Assembly: GCA_963819175.1 (NCBI GenBank)
Contig: CAWFVJ010000004.1
Coordinates: 1-64,000, forward strand
DNA: 64,000 bases
Source: CAWBRT01 sp963819175
Lineage (GTDB): Bacteria; Acidobacteriota; Terriglobia; Terriglobales; Acidobacteriaceae
Reading direction: 5' to 3'
Of this stretch, positions 29,989 through 39,701 are shown piece after piece. The notes under the pieces were generated by a model that worked only from the letters and a program-made list of their open reading frames with translations, was not told the origin of the DNA and did not search any database. Position numbers and translations under genes: made by a program. How positions within the stretch are numbered: position 1 is the stretch's first letter; each line of letters opens with the position of its first letter.

Positions 29989-30057
29989 GGAGCCGCATCC
30001 GCTGATCCAATGCCAGATGCTATGTATTTGAATTATAAGGTGTGCTTATCTGGATGT

Positions 30058-30075
30058 TTGGCTAGTCTCTTGCAC
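30058..30075 (+). promoter_or_regulatory. Sigma-54-type promoter for chemosensory operon 2
   Basis: TTGGCTAGTCTCTTGCAC: TTGGC at -24 and TTGCA at -12, with the invariant GG (30060-61) and GC (30072-73) separated by exactly ten bases. The predicted start near 30085 leaves about 30 bases to the ATG at 30116, which has GCGAGGG as its ribosome site. Confidence 0.7.
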
Positions 30076-30115
30076 ATAAGAATTCGGGATGAAGTCTACG
30101 GGAACGGCGAGGGTT

Positions 30116-30922
30116 ATGGATTCTGGCGAAGCCGCGTGAATCTAGCCGGCTGCAAGTGAGCTCGCGATTGCGATTGTTTCGCAGCGAGCCGGAGTTTGCG
30201 CGCTCTCTGATGGGTCGCTGGCAGTCGGAACGCGTGGTTCCGGGATTCGTGGTGCTTCCACCCCAACCAGCCCCACAAGCGGGCTTGTCGGGGACCGAGC
30301 CGCGATCGGCTTCGACCCGCTGCCCGAGTGTGATCTGGTGGTGGTCGGAGGTGTCCCGGCGGAGCGGCTTCCGCAGTTGCTCAAAATGCTGGACCTGTCG
30401 GCGCGCCCCGTGATTTGCGTTACCGCCGCCAGCGAGTACAAGCAGGTTCGCGAATCCTTTCCCCAGTTATTGCTTCTGCGGCAGGACGAATTCTGGGCGG
30501 ACAATGTGGTTCTGCTCGCGGCGAGTGCATGCGCCGCCGCCATGCGCGTGTTGAGGGCGCACCGGGCCGAACAGATGTTGACCGCCAATCAGGGGCACGT
30601 TACGTTGGGCAAATACGTTGTCGAAATGCGTCACAACATCAACAATGCCCTGACTTCAGTGCTGGGGAATGCCGAATTGCTGTTGCTGAACGCGGAGTCT
30701 TTCTCCGGCGAAGCGTGCGATCAACTGGAGACGATTCGCAACACAGCTTTACGCCTGCACGAAATCATGCAGCGTTTCTGGTCGCTCGAGGCCGAGATGC
30801 AGGCCGCCGAGCGCAGTTCGCCGGAGGCGGAGAAAGCTCCCCGGGCGGTCGGCGCAAGCCGGATTGAGATAGCGCCAGCCGGCTTGGAACTCGAGTTTAC
30901 GGTTCTTGTGCGGCAGCAGTGA
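30116..30922 (+). CDS. Histidine-phosphotransfer (DHp-only) protein with receiver-like N-terminus, two frameshifts
   Basis: About 268 residues. After correcting one extra G near 30119 the start reads MILAKPRESSRLQVSSRLRL, with a GCGAGGG ribosome site. A receiver-like alpha/beta region (DLVVVGGVPAERLPQLLKML, VICVTAASEYKQVRESFPQL) lacks the acidic pocket. It is followed by a HisKA-type helix pair with the candidate phospho-His in VVEMRHNINNALTSVLGNAELLLL. No ATP-binding domain follows; the protein ends about 80 residues later. It is therefore a possible stand-alone phosphotransfer or dimerisation partner rather than an active kinase. It is the first gene of operon 2. Another shift lies near 30290. 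Confidence 0.65.
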
Positions 30923-30923
30923 G

Positions 30924-31357
30924 ATGACAGAGGTTAACGAAATCGTGCCAGTACCCAACAAGATCCTGATCGTCGATGATTCGCAAGCGGAAAGCCGTTT
31001 GATGCAGTCGTATCTGGAGCAAGCCGGATACTGGGCTGTCTCGCTGGCGGACCCGGCCTTGATCGAGCAGATGCTCGACATCGAACGTCCGAGCCTGATC
31101 CTGCTCGACGTAGTCATGCCCGGACGGAACGGATTTCAGGCCTGCCGCGAACTGAAAGCGAATCCCGGATTATGCGCCGATTCCGATCGTGCATGGTTAC
31201 CTCGAAGGGGACCCCGAGCGACCAGTTCTGGGGACGCGAGCAGGGCGCGCAGGGATACGTCGTCAAACCGTTTACGCGGGAGCAACTGATCGAAGAAGTC
31301 GAAAGAGTGCTCGGAAAAGCGCAGTCCACGGCCACGGGAGCGATGCCAGGTCAATGA
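30924..31357 (+). CDS. Response regulator, PilG/PilH-like, one frameshift
   Basis: About 143 residues, a single receiver: ILIVDDSQAESRLMQSYL (acidic pair), LILLDVVMPGRNGFQA (phospho-Asp), and after a shift near 31165 VMVTSKGTPSDQFWGREQGAQGYVVKPFTREQLIEEV (Thr/Ser switch, Lys). The GAQGYVVKPF ending and the position before cheW and the MCP match PilG/PilH of Chp systems. Its start follows the previous stop directly and its end overlaps the cheW ATG (ATGA at 31354). It probably receives phosphate from the ChpA-like kinase of this operon. Confidence 0.82.
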
Positions 31358-31894
31358 ACTCAGAGAACCAGAACTCGGATCAGCCGCTGGATCTCCGGGG
31401 CCGAGACCGCGCCGGTGGTCGAGGCTTTCCGCACCGAAGAGGATGCCGATCTGTTGCCGCGGAAGCAATACTGCGTCTTTCGCGCCGGGCGGGAGCGCTT
31501 CTGCTTCGGCGTGCTTGACGTGGAAGAGGTTGTCGAATGGCCCAAGGTGACGGCAGTTCCGCTGGCTCCGCCGTTTCTGATGGGGATATTCAACCTGCGT
31601 GGTCTGATCATTCCGGTGATCGACATCGGCCTGACGGAATCGCGGCGGCCGGATCTTTCGCCGAAGTTTGTGGTGGTTGCATGCCTGCGCGGGCAGGATG
31701 GCGGCAATGACCTGCGCCTCGGAGTTGCGGCCGACGAAGTGTTCGGCGCCGTAACTACCAGCGAGCCTTTGCTGCTTGAAGAGGCCCCGCGCGATGTCCC
31801 TTACTGCTGCGGCATGCTGCGCGACGAGGGGCGGTTGGCGTTGGCGGTGGATTTGAAGAAGTTGACGGAGAATTTTCCGGTTCCGGTGATTTAA
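31354..31894 (+). CDS. CheW/PilI-like coupling protein, one frameshift
   Basis: About 180 residues with a 30-residue variable N-terminus that contains the shift (near 31405). The CheW fold is then intact: QYCVFRAGRERFCFGVLDVEEVVEWPKVTAVPLAPPFLMGIFNLRGLIIPVIDIGL, LRLGVAADEVFGAV, then DEGRLALAVDLKKLTE. The motif GIFNLRGLIIPVIDI identifies the receptor/CheA-binding surface. ATGA overlap with the upstream regulator; the receptor follows 60 bp later. As the first of three CheW-type proteins in this operon, it resembles PilI. Confidence 0.8.
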
Positions 31895-31953
31895 GCCGGT
31901 TTGTGGTCCGAGTTTTGGCGGATGTCCGCCGCGAGGCGGATCTTGGAGGGTTT

Positions 31954-33384
31954 ATGAAGGGTCGTCTTAATTCGACCATCGGAGTGCTGGTGCTGCTGAT
32001 GCTGGCCGGCACAATTGCTGCCCTGGTGCTGGGCTTTTCGGCCGGAGCTCTCTCCGGCGGCAAGTCTCTGCTGGATCTGGGATCGCTTCACGCCGATGCC
32101 GGCATGCGGCTGTTGGCCGGACTCGGGATTGCGCTGGCGGTGGTCATGGCGGTCTGGTTTACGGTCAGCAACAAGATTGCCGCGCCGGTTCGTGCGCTCG
32201 CCACGTTTTCCGAGAAGATTGCCGGAGGCGACTACAAGCAGCGATTCGAAGTGATCCGTGAAGATGATTTCGGCGTGATCGCCAAGAACCTGAATGTCGC
32301 GGCCGAAAACGCCTCACGCGCCGTCTTCAACCAGCAGGCCCAGGAGAATCTGCAACGCAGCGTCACCGAGTTTCTGACCATCGTGAGCCAGGTGGCGAAA
32401 GGCGACCTGACCCTGCGCGGCAAGGTGACCAACGATGCGCTCGGCAATATCGTCGACTCGGTCAACTACATGCTCGACAACTTTGCGAAGGTGCTCGAGC
32501 GGGTGCGCAAGGCCGCCGGCGACGTCAGCAGCAGCGCCGGCCAGATCCTGTTGTCCAGCGAAGAGATGGCCAACGGCGCCACCCAGCAGGACCAGGAAAT
32601 CACCAACACCTCATCGGCGGTGGAAGAGCTTACGGTTTCGATGAAGCAGGTTTCCAACAACGCCGAAGCCAGCGCGGAGGCTGCGCGGCGCGCGCTTGAC
32701 GCCGCTGAGCAGGGCAACCGTTCCGTGCGCGACACGCTCGAAGGCATGCAGCGCATTCGCGCTTCCGTGCAAGCCAGCGCCAAGAAGATCAAGTCGCTGG
32801 GCGACCGCTCGCTGGAAATCAGCGAGATCGTCAACGTGATCAACGACATTACCGAGCAGACGAACCTGTTGGCGCTGAATGCCGCCATCGAGGCCGCCCG
32901 CGCCGGCGAGGCTGGGCGCGGTTTTGCCGTGGTTGCCGACGAGGTGCGTAAACTCGCCGAACACTCGCGAACCGCCACCAAGGATATTGCCGCTCTGATT
33001 AAGGCGATCCAGGCCGAGACCAACGAGGCCGTCGTCGTCATGGAAGACGGCACACGCGAGGTGGAAGTCGGCGCCAAGCTGGCCGATCAGGCCGGCAAGG
33101 CACTGGATGCGATTTCCACGGTTGTGCGTCAGTCGGCGGAGCTGGTGCAGGAAATTTCGCTCGCTTCCAAGCAGCAGGTGCGCGGCACGGAAGGTGTTGC
33201 CAATGCCATGCAGATCATCTCCGGCATTACGCGACAAACGTCGCAGGGATCGCGTCAGTCGGCGCACACGGTGGAGCAGATGGTGAAGCTCTCCGAGCAG
33301 TTGAACGAGGCGCTGTCGCAGTTCCGGGTAAACGCCGCTTCGGACAACCGGGAAGCGTCGATGGCAGCAAGCGCGAGGAAATAA
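31954..33384 (+). CDS. Methyl-accepting chemotaxis protein, PilJ-like
   Basis: 476 residues with an intact frame. ATG 31954 has GGAGG 6 bases upstream. Two membrane helices (STIGVLVLLMLAGTIAALVLGFSAGAL; LLAGLGIALAVVMAVWFTVSNKI) enclose only about 30-40 residues, so there is almost no periplasmic sensor. HAMP (APVRALATFSEKIAGGDYKQRFEV), a second HAMP-like region (VAKGDLTLRGKVTNDALGNIVDSVNYML) and a signalling domain with the tip ITEQTNLLALNAAIEAARAGEAGRGFAVVADEVRKLAEHSRTATKDI follow. The tandem HAMP plus tip is PilJ-like. Without a sensor it probably reads a membrane or cytoplasmic partner such as pilus machinery (inference). Confidence 0.88.
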   Translation: MKGRLNSTIGVLVLLMLAGTIAALVLGFSAGALSGGKSLLDLGSLHADAGMRLLAGLGIALAVVMAVWFTVSNKIAAPVRALATFSEKIAGGDYKQRFEVIREDDFGVIAKNLNVAAENASRAVFNQQAQENLQRSVTEFLTIVSQVAKGDLTLRGKVTNDALGNIVDSVNYMLDNFAKVLERVRKAAGDVSSSAGQILLSSEEMANGATQQDQEITNTSSAVEELTVSMKQVSNNAEASAEAARRALDAAEQGNRSVRDTLEGMQRIRASVQASAKKIKSLGDRSLEISEIVNVINDITEQTNLLALNAAIEAARAGEAGRGFAVVADEVRKLAEHSRTATKDIAALIKAIQAETNEAVVVMEDGTREVEVGAKLADQAGKALDAISTVVRQSAELVQEISLASKQQVRGTEGVANAMQIISGITRQTSQGSRQSAHTVEQMVKLSEQLNEALSQFRVNAASDNREASMAASARK

Positions 33385-33387
33385 AGC

Positions 33388-34325
33388 GTGAGTCTCAGCG
33401 AAGGCAAAGCCGCGTTGTACGGGTTTAGCACGCGGGAGCATGCGGTTGTGCCCGGGTGAGATCGATCCGGCGATCTCCGATCACGAACTGTCGGAGCTTC
33501 GCCTGCTCATCGAGCAGCGCACCGGCATTGTGTTCGACGAATCGCGCAGTACATTTTTCCTGAACCGCGTGCGCGAGCACATGCAAGCTCGCCGCGTTGG
33601 CTCGGGCGCGGAACTGCTGCGCCTGGTGCGCCCGCCGGGGATCGAATACGAATCCCTGCTGGAGCGCATGCTCACGCAGGAGACGCAGTTCTTCCGCTAT
33701 CCGGAGACGTTCGAGATCTTCCAGCGCAAGGTGCTTCCCGAACTGCACATGAGAAAGTTCTGGGAAAATCCGCGCATGCTGCGCGTTGTGGAGCGCCGGT
33801 TGCTCCACCGGGGAAGAGCCCTACAGCCTGGCGATCAGCATCTGCGACACCTTGGAATTTTCCGACGCCGGAAATATCAATATTCTGGCGACCGATATCA
33901 GCCGCGCCGCCCTGCGCCAGGCCGAACGGGCCACTTATGCGCGACGTGCCATTGGTAATCTTTCGCCCCGCCAGCAGGAGATGTACTTTGTCGAGGGGGT
34001 GCAGGAGTACACGGTCAAGCCGAAGATCCGCAGCATGGTCAGCTTCGTCCCCATGAATCTGACGGAGTCTGTCTATGTCGGACGCTTCGACTGTATCTTC
34101 TGCATGAACGTCTTGATCTACTTCAGCGAGTCGCGGCGAGCCAGCATTATCCAGCGCTTCTATGACTATCTGGAACCGGGGGGCTATCTCTTCCTCGGGC
34201 ACGCCGAGTCCGTTGCGGGCTTGCAGGTGCGGTTCAAACAGAGCGTGGAGGGCGGCGCCCGTCTGCTGCAGAAGCCGATGAACGTGCCGCCTCTGGCGAG
34301 GACAGCCGCGGAGGGAAGCCTATGA
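33388..34325 (+). CDS. CheR/PilK-like methyltransferase, two frameshifts
   Basis: GTG at 33388 follows GAGGAAATAAAGC, a good ribosome site three bases past the receptor stop; a shift near 33450 then leads into IDPAISDHELSELRLLIEQRTGIVFDESRSTFF and LLERMLTQETQFFRYPETFEIF. A clear one-base insertion (extra T at 33786-33787) precedes WSAGCSTGEEPYSLAISIC, the SAM-binding motif. Then come INILATDISRAAL, FDCIFCMNVLIYFSESRRASIIQRF and GYLFLGHAESVAGL. A start at 33440 is the alternative without the first shift. It overlaps the ChpA-like gene by ATGA at 34322. Confidence 0.85.
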
Positions 34326-37300
34326 GCGGTCCCGGTCAGGAATTCGTCGAGCTCTTCCTCCAGGAAGCATCCGAGCACTTGCAGTTTCTGCGCGAATACT
34401 CCGGCGTGCTGCTGGACCCCTATCCGCTGCCCGATGACATCGAGCGCCTCCATATCGCCGCGCACGGCCTGGGCGGAACGGCCGGGACGTATGGCTACAA
34501 GTTCTTTTCCGAGGTCACCGGAAAACTCGCCCACATTTTTCAGTACGCGATGAATTCGACGATAGGCCCCGACGCCTGTTCGCCGCTGGTCGAGTTCATC
34601 TACGAGGCAATTGCGGTTCTCGAATCCGACCTGCTCATGATCAGCGCCAATGGGGTCGAAGCCGAGGACGACGTCAAGGCTTTCAAGCAGCGCTATCCTT
34701 TCGCTTTCCAGCAGCCCGTGGAAGAGCCCGAAGATCAGGCTGTTATGACGCGACCGCAGCCACCGGCTGAGCGCCGCCCGATTGCAGCGCCACCTGCCGA
34801 GGAGCCAGAGGCGGAAGCTGCGCTATCATCCGCGACCGCAATGGAAATTCCGGGTGCGGATGCAGTCGCCGACGGACCGGCCAGCGAGCTGGTCGCCGCC
34901 GTCGAAGAGCCTCTTCAACTCGAACCGGTTGCGGTGTTCGAAGCGACGCAAAACGAGTTGGAACAGGCGGTCAAACATCAGGATGATGAGTTCGACCTGG
35001 AGGCGCAGGCTGCCCAGGCCTTCGCCCCGTCGCTTTTAGACCTGCCCGCCGACGACAACGTTGTCGCCGGAAGTGCTCGAGTTTTTTGTTCCGGAAGTGG
35101 AAGAGCATCTGCAATCGATCACCGAGTCGCTGTTGTCGCTGGAGGCGAACCCGAACCCGGAAGACATCAACAAGCTGTTCCGGGCGATGCACACCATCAA
35201 GGGCTCCGCTGCGCAGGTAGGGTTTCACCGCCTCTCGACGATCGCTCATCGCGCTGAAGATCTCATTGCGCGTCTCCGCGACGGCGAGCTGAAGCCGAGC
35301 GCCAAACATCGTCGATCTCTGTCTCGAGTCGGTCGACATCCTGAAGAAGCAGCTTTATCGCCAGTGGAGCGATGAGCAAAGCTTCCAGGATGCGGCGCTG
35401 GCCTACTTCCAGCGTATCGATCAGCTTGAAGACGTGGAAGCCGAGATCCTGGAGCAGGAGGCCGAAGAGGTTGCGGAGAAGGGATTGGCCGACGACGGGC
35501 AGGTCGCTGGAAGCCTGCGATTGAAATCGCGGCTGAGCCCATCGCGGAAGTTGAGGTGGAGGCCTCGCGCAACGAGCGCGAGGAAATCGACGCCCTGGCC
35601 GCCGGCAGGCGCGAGCCCGCCGGAGTGCCGCAGTCCAAGTCGGTCCGCATTGCACTGGAGCGGCTGGACCGCATGATGAACGCGGTTGGCGAGCTGGTGA
35701 CGAATCGGACCCGCATGCTGGGCCGGCTGAAAGAGCTGGAGCGGCTGGCCGACGTGCTGAATTTTTCCAAGGCGCGCATGACCGACAAGGTCGGCGAATT
35801 CCAGGAGAAATACGAATTCAGCCGCGTGACCTTGGGGCCGCTGTCCGCTCCCGGGCACAGCTTGCCGCGCCGCTCGCCGTTGCCGGAAGAGAAATCGGGC
35901 AGCCTGATTCCGTATCCGTTCCGCGGGGGCTACTCGAGCTATTCGCATTCCTTCGACACCGCGCTCGCCGACTTCTCCGAGCTGGAGATGGATCGCTACG
36001 ACGACTTCGGCATCCTGTCGCGTTCGCTCACGGAAATTTCCGCTGACATTACCGAGGTGCTCACGCAACTCGATGGCTTCGTGCGCCGCGTCGATGGCGA
36101 CATCGATGAGTTCACCAAGCTGGCGCACCGTTTGCAGGATGAGATCACGCAATCGCGGATGGTGGCGATCGGCAACCTCTACACGCGACTCTCGCGCGCC
36201 GTGCGTGACGCCTCCAAGGCGGCCGGCAAGCGGGTGGAACTGGTGCTGGCGGGCGCCGAGACCGAGTTGGACAACAACATCATCCAGCAGATTTCCGATC
36301 CTCTGTTGCACCTGGTGCGAAATGCCGTGGCGCATGGCATCGAGCGGGCTGACGAGCGTTACAATGCCGGCAAATCCGACTGCGGCAATATCGCCGTTCG
36401 CGCCTATCACCGCGGCAATCACATTTTTATCGAGGTGGAGGACGACGGCCGCGGCATCGATTACGAGAGGATTCGCACGGCCGCCGCCGAACTTGAATTG
36501 GTGAACCGCCGAACAGGCGAACTCGTTCTCGCCGAAGGAACTGCTCGACCTGCATGTTCCTTCCGGGCTTCTCGACTGCTCCGCGAAAGACGGAGCTGTC
36601 CGGGCGCGGAGTCGGTCTCGACGTGGTTCGCACCAATCTGGACGCGCTGAACGGCGAGATCGAGATCGAAACGCGGAAGGGAATCGGCACGCGCTTCACG
36701 CTCAAGGTGCCGCTCACGCTGATCATCTCGCAGGCGCTGTTCGTGCGCGTCGGCAAGCACACCTTTGCGTTTCCGCTGGCGTTTGTCGAGGAGATCCGCC
36801 GCGTACGTGCCAGCGATATTGAGGAAGTCGGCGGCAAGCGACTGGCCAAGGTCCGCGATGTCGCTGACCGAAGTGGTGCATCTCGACGCGCAGCTTGGCC
36901 TTGACCCGGTGCAACCGATCAACGGCTGGTATCGGCTCGTGGTGATCAACGTTGCCGGCAAACAGGTTGGCATCGTCGTCGAGGAAGTCATTGGAAAAGA
37001 CGAAATCGTCATCAAGAATCTCGGCGAGTATTTGCGGAACGTGAAAATGTTCCCCGGGGCGACGATCGCTCCCGACGGCAGCCTCATTCTGCTGGTCGAT
37101 CTCAATCGCCTGGTGGTTGGCGAGGCCATCGAGCGCCGCCCGCTGATGACGGCGGCCAACGCCGCGCGAATTTTCCTGCCTGGGTCGGTTGCGGTTGCCG
37201 AGGGCGAAATTCCCGACGAGGCCATCGAGCGGGTCGAGAAGGAGAAGCTGGTCTTGCTGGTTGACGACTCCATCAGCGTTCGCAAGTTTGTTGGCCGCAT

Positions 37301-37646
37301 GCTGGAAAAGGCCGGCTATCGGGTACGGCTCGCCTCCGACGGACTGGAGGCGCTGGAGATCGTTTCGCAGGGCGGGGTCGATCTGGTGGTGACCGACCTG
37401 GAGATGCCGCGGACCAACGGCTACGAGTTGATGCTTCACCTCCGGCAAAATCCGGAGACGCGAAGCATTCCCGTCATGGTGGTCACCTCGCGGGCGGGCA
37501 GCAAGCACCGTGAGCGCGCCGTGCGCGAAGGAGCCAAGGCTTTCATGGTCAAGCCGGTGCAGGAAGAACAATTGGTGGTGCAGGTCGGCGCTCTGATCGG
37601 CAGTTCCGGGCAGGTGGTTTCATCCAAGCTGTTGGCAGGCAAGTAG
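34322..37646 (+). CDS. ChpA-like hybrid CheA (two Hpt domains, ATPase, CheW, receiver), about five frameshifts
   Basis: About 1,108 residues. Hpt 1 has its His in LHIAAHGLGGTAGTYGYKFF; an acidic/Pro-rich linker of about 130 residues follows; Hpt 2 has RAMHTIKGSAAQVGFHRL. After another acidic linker come the P3 helices (IALERLDRMMNAVGELVTNRTRMLGRL), the ATPase (LLHLVRNAVAHGIERADE; EVEDDGRGID; LSGRGVGLDVVRTNLDALNG), the CheW-like P5 (VNVAGKQ-type ending PDGSLILLVDLNRLV) and a C-terminal receiver (VLLVDDSISVRKFVG; LVVTDLEMPRTNGYEL; FMVKPVQEE). This order is typical of type IV pilus (Chp) kinases. Shifts lie near 35070, 35305, 35515, 36540 and 36855. An insertion between the P3 helices and the ATPase (about 35820-35960) is unusual. 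Confidence 0.87.
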
Positions 37647-37651
37647 CGGTT

Positions 37652-38821
37652 ATGGATGCAGGCTCGAAAATCCGCGTGTTGATTGCCGAGGACTCGTCGT
37701 TCATGCGGCGAGTGCTGAGGCTGTTGCTCAGCAGCGATCCCGCAGATCGAGGTCGTGGGCGAAGCTCGCGATGGCGTGGAGACGCTGCTGCTCAGCGACG
37801 CCCTGAACCCCGACGTGATCACCATGGACATCAACATGCCCAGGAAGAGCGGGTTGGAAGCGACCGAGCAGATCATGGCGACCAAGCCGCGGCCCATCGT
37901 GATCGTCAGCTCCGAGGCGGGTGACCGGGCGGGAGCCGTCATTGCGGGCCCTGGAACTCGGCGCTATCGATTTTGTGGCGAAACCCGCCAACGGGGTCGA
38001 TCTCGACATGGAGAGCGTTCGCGATGAGCTGCTTCGCAAGGTCAAAGTTGCAGCCAAGGTTCGCGTCGTGCGCAATGCCGGGCGTCGTCCGCCGATGACG
38101 GCTTCATTCGTCCTGCGCTCAGCTGAGATCCCTGTTCCGCGTGATGCTCACGCGGAGACAGCATCCGCGCCGGCCGCGGTGCCGGGCAATGGGTTGCGAG
38201 CGAACGCTGTCGCAAGCGATGGCAGCAAAGATTTCCGGTAGTGGTGCTGGCGGCCTCCACCGGCGGTCCGGCTGCGTTGATGAGTTTCCTTCCGCAACTG
38301 CCGGGGAAATTTCCCGGCGCGGTATTGCTGATTCAGCACATGCCGGCGAGCTTCACCTCGCAATTCAGCCGGCAACTGGCGGAAACCTGTGCCATGCGCG
38401 TCAAGGAAGCGGAAGCGGGTGAACTCATGCGCGCCGGAACCGTTTACGTCTGTCCCGGCGCCAATCACTTGCGGGTTTCACCGTCGGGGCGGTTGCTTCT
38501 CGATGACGGTCCGCGAGTCAACGGACATCGCCCCAGCGCCGATCTTACGTTGGAGTCGGTTGCCGACTATGCGGGGTCGATGGGCATTGCCGTGGTGCTG
38601 ACCGGCATGGGCAACGACGGCGCCAAGGGCGTCCAGGCGCTCAAGGCTGCCGGTGGACATGTGATCGCGCAGGATGAGTCGACCAGCGTCATCTTCGGCA
38701 TGCCGTCGGAGGCCATTACGAACCGGCGCGGTCGATGAGGTGCAGCCGATCGAGGCCATCTGTAACGCTATCGAGCAGCGAGTCTCGCTGCTGTTCGGCA
38801 TGGCGGAGGCTGGAGCTATGA
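37652..38821 (+). CDS. CheB/ChpB-like methylesterase, about four frameshifts
   Basis: A second CheB. Receiver: VLIAEDSSFMRRVLRLLL, (extra C at 37739-37741) QIEVVGEARDGVETLL, VITMDINMPRKSGLEATEQIM, VIVSSEA, (extra G at 37919-37921) SLRALELGAIDFVAKPANG. Linker, then esterase triad: Ser in VVLAASTGGPAALM (past a shift near 38240), His in LLIQHMPASFTSQFSRQLAETC, Asp in VVLTGMGNDGAKGV. Past a shift near 38715 the tail reads AVDEVQPIEAICNAIEQRV. In the present frame it runs straight into the next CheW-like protein; I end it at the ATGA overlap (38818-38821), which is how other genes of the operon join. Confidence 0.82.
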
Positions 38822-39285
38822 GCCGCCGCGTCAATCCACCGCACTCCAGGCGGGGCGAACCGGTTGTGATCTTCCGGCTTGGAAGCCATCGATTCGTCAT
38901 CGCATCGGCGGAAGTGGAGGAGGTTCGCGATCTGCATCAAGGGGACCTGCCGCCGGCAATCGCGGCCCGCGGCAATGGCAGGCAGATTCCGGTGATTGCG
39001 GCGGATCGAATTTTCGGAGTGCAATCCGCCAAACTGGAGCAGTTGCTGGTGCTGAAGGTTCGCCGTGTCGCGGTTGCCATCGAGCGGATTGAAGGCATGG
39101 CGGAGCTTCGCGAAATCGTGGCACTGCCGCGAGGGTTCCGTGGCCAGGAGCGCTCCTGGTATCGCGGGCTGGGGTTAGTGCGGCAGAAGATTATGCCGGT
39201 GGTGAATGCGGCGATATTCGCCGAAAGCGCTGCTGCGCTCCCGCCGGAATCGGCTGCAGCGGCAAAGGCGAACTCAGGAATATGA
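38818..39285 (+). CDS. CheW-like domain protein (second in operon)
   Basis: 155 residues. The CheW-fold pattern is looser than in the other two: VVIFRLGSHRFVIASAEVEEVRDLHQG, PVIAADRIFGV, VLKVRRVAVAIERIEGMAELREI, and the terminal GLGLVRQKIMPVVNAAIFAE. It lacks the INLRG consensus. It is in frame with the preceding CheB, so a CheB-CheW fusion cannot be excluded from this sequence alone. The C-terminal tail is Ala-rich. It overlaps the next cheW by ATGA. It may be a divergent adaptor dedicated to ChpA. Confidence 0.66.
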   Translation: MSRRVNPPHSRRGEPVVIFRLGSHRFVIASAEVEEVRDLHQGDLPPAIAARGNGRQIPVIAADRIFGVQSAKLEQLLVLKVRRVAVAIERIEGMAELREIVALPRGFRGQERSWYRGLGLVRQKIMPVVNAAIFAESAAALPPESAAAAKANSGI

Positions 39286-39701
39286 CGAGCGAAGAAAAAT
39301 TCGTTGTCTTTCCCGCCGGGGCGTTGCATTGCGCGGTGCGGGCGGCGTGTGTCGCGGAGCTGACTTTGCCCAAGGAGGTGTTTAGCTTCCCGCACACTTC
39401 GCGCGAAATCCTGGGTGTCATTCTGCGGCGCGGCAAGGTGATTCCGCTGTACGATCTCGCCGGACTGCTGAAACTGCCGGAGTTTGCTCCGGCGCATTAT
39501 CACCTGATCGCCGTCCGTCATACGGCGGAGGCGACCGAATTGGCGGCCATTGCGGTGAGCGGGGAATGCGACCTGGTTTCCGCCGACGTGCTTCCCGCGA
39601 AGCATCCGGCGCCGGGCGTGGTTGGCGAACTGATATGGGACGGCAGGAGTTACGAGTTGCTGGATCTGGACAAATTGATTGCGGCGGGGAGTGCGGAATG
39701 A
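39282..39701 (+). CDS. CheW-like coupling protein (third in operon)
   Basis: 139 residues, intact. Features of the CheW fold: KFVVFPAGALHCAVRAACVAELTLPKEVFSFPHTSREILGVILRRGKVIPLYDLAGLL, AAIAVSGECDLVSADVLP and a short final strand SYELLDLDKLIAAG. The GVILRRGKVIPLYDL segment takes the place of GVINLRGxIIPVIDL. It is joined to both neighbours by ATGA overlaps. ChpC-like accessory couplers in pilus systems occupy a similar position. Confidence 0.75.
   Translation: MTSEEKFVVFPAGALHCAVRAACVAELTLPKEVFSFPHTSREILGVILRRGKVIPLYDLAGLLKLPEFAPAHYHLIAVRHTAEATELAAIAVSGECDLVSADVLPAKHPAPGVVGELIWDGRSYELLDLDKLIAAGSAE

Noticed and set aside
29916..30031. Extended C-terminus of the NtrC-type regulator to 30031
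   Set aside because: The extra residues are unlike any family end and run through the TGAGAC dyad; a one-base shift gives a normal tail ending at 29915.
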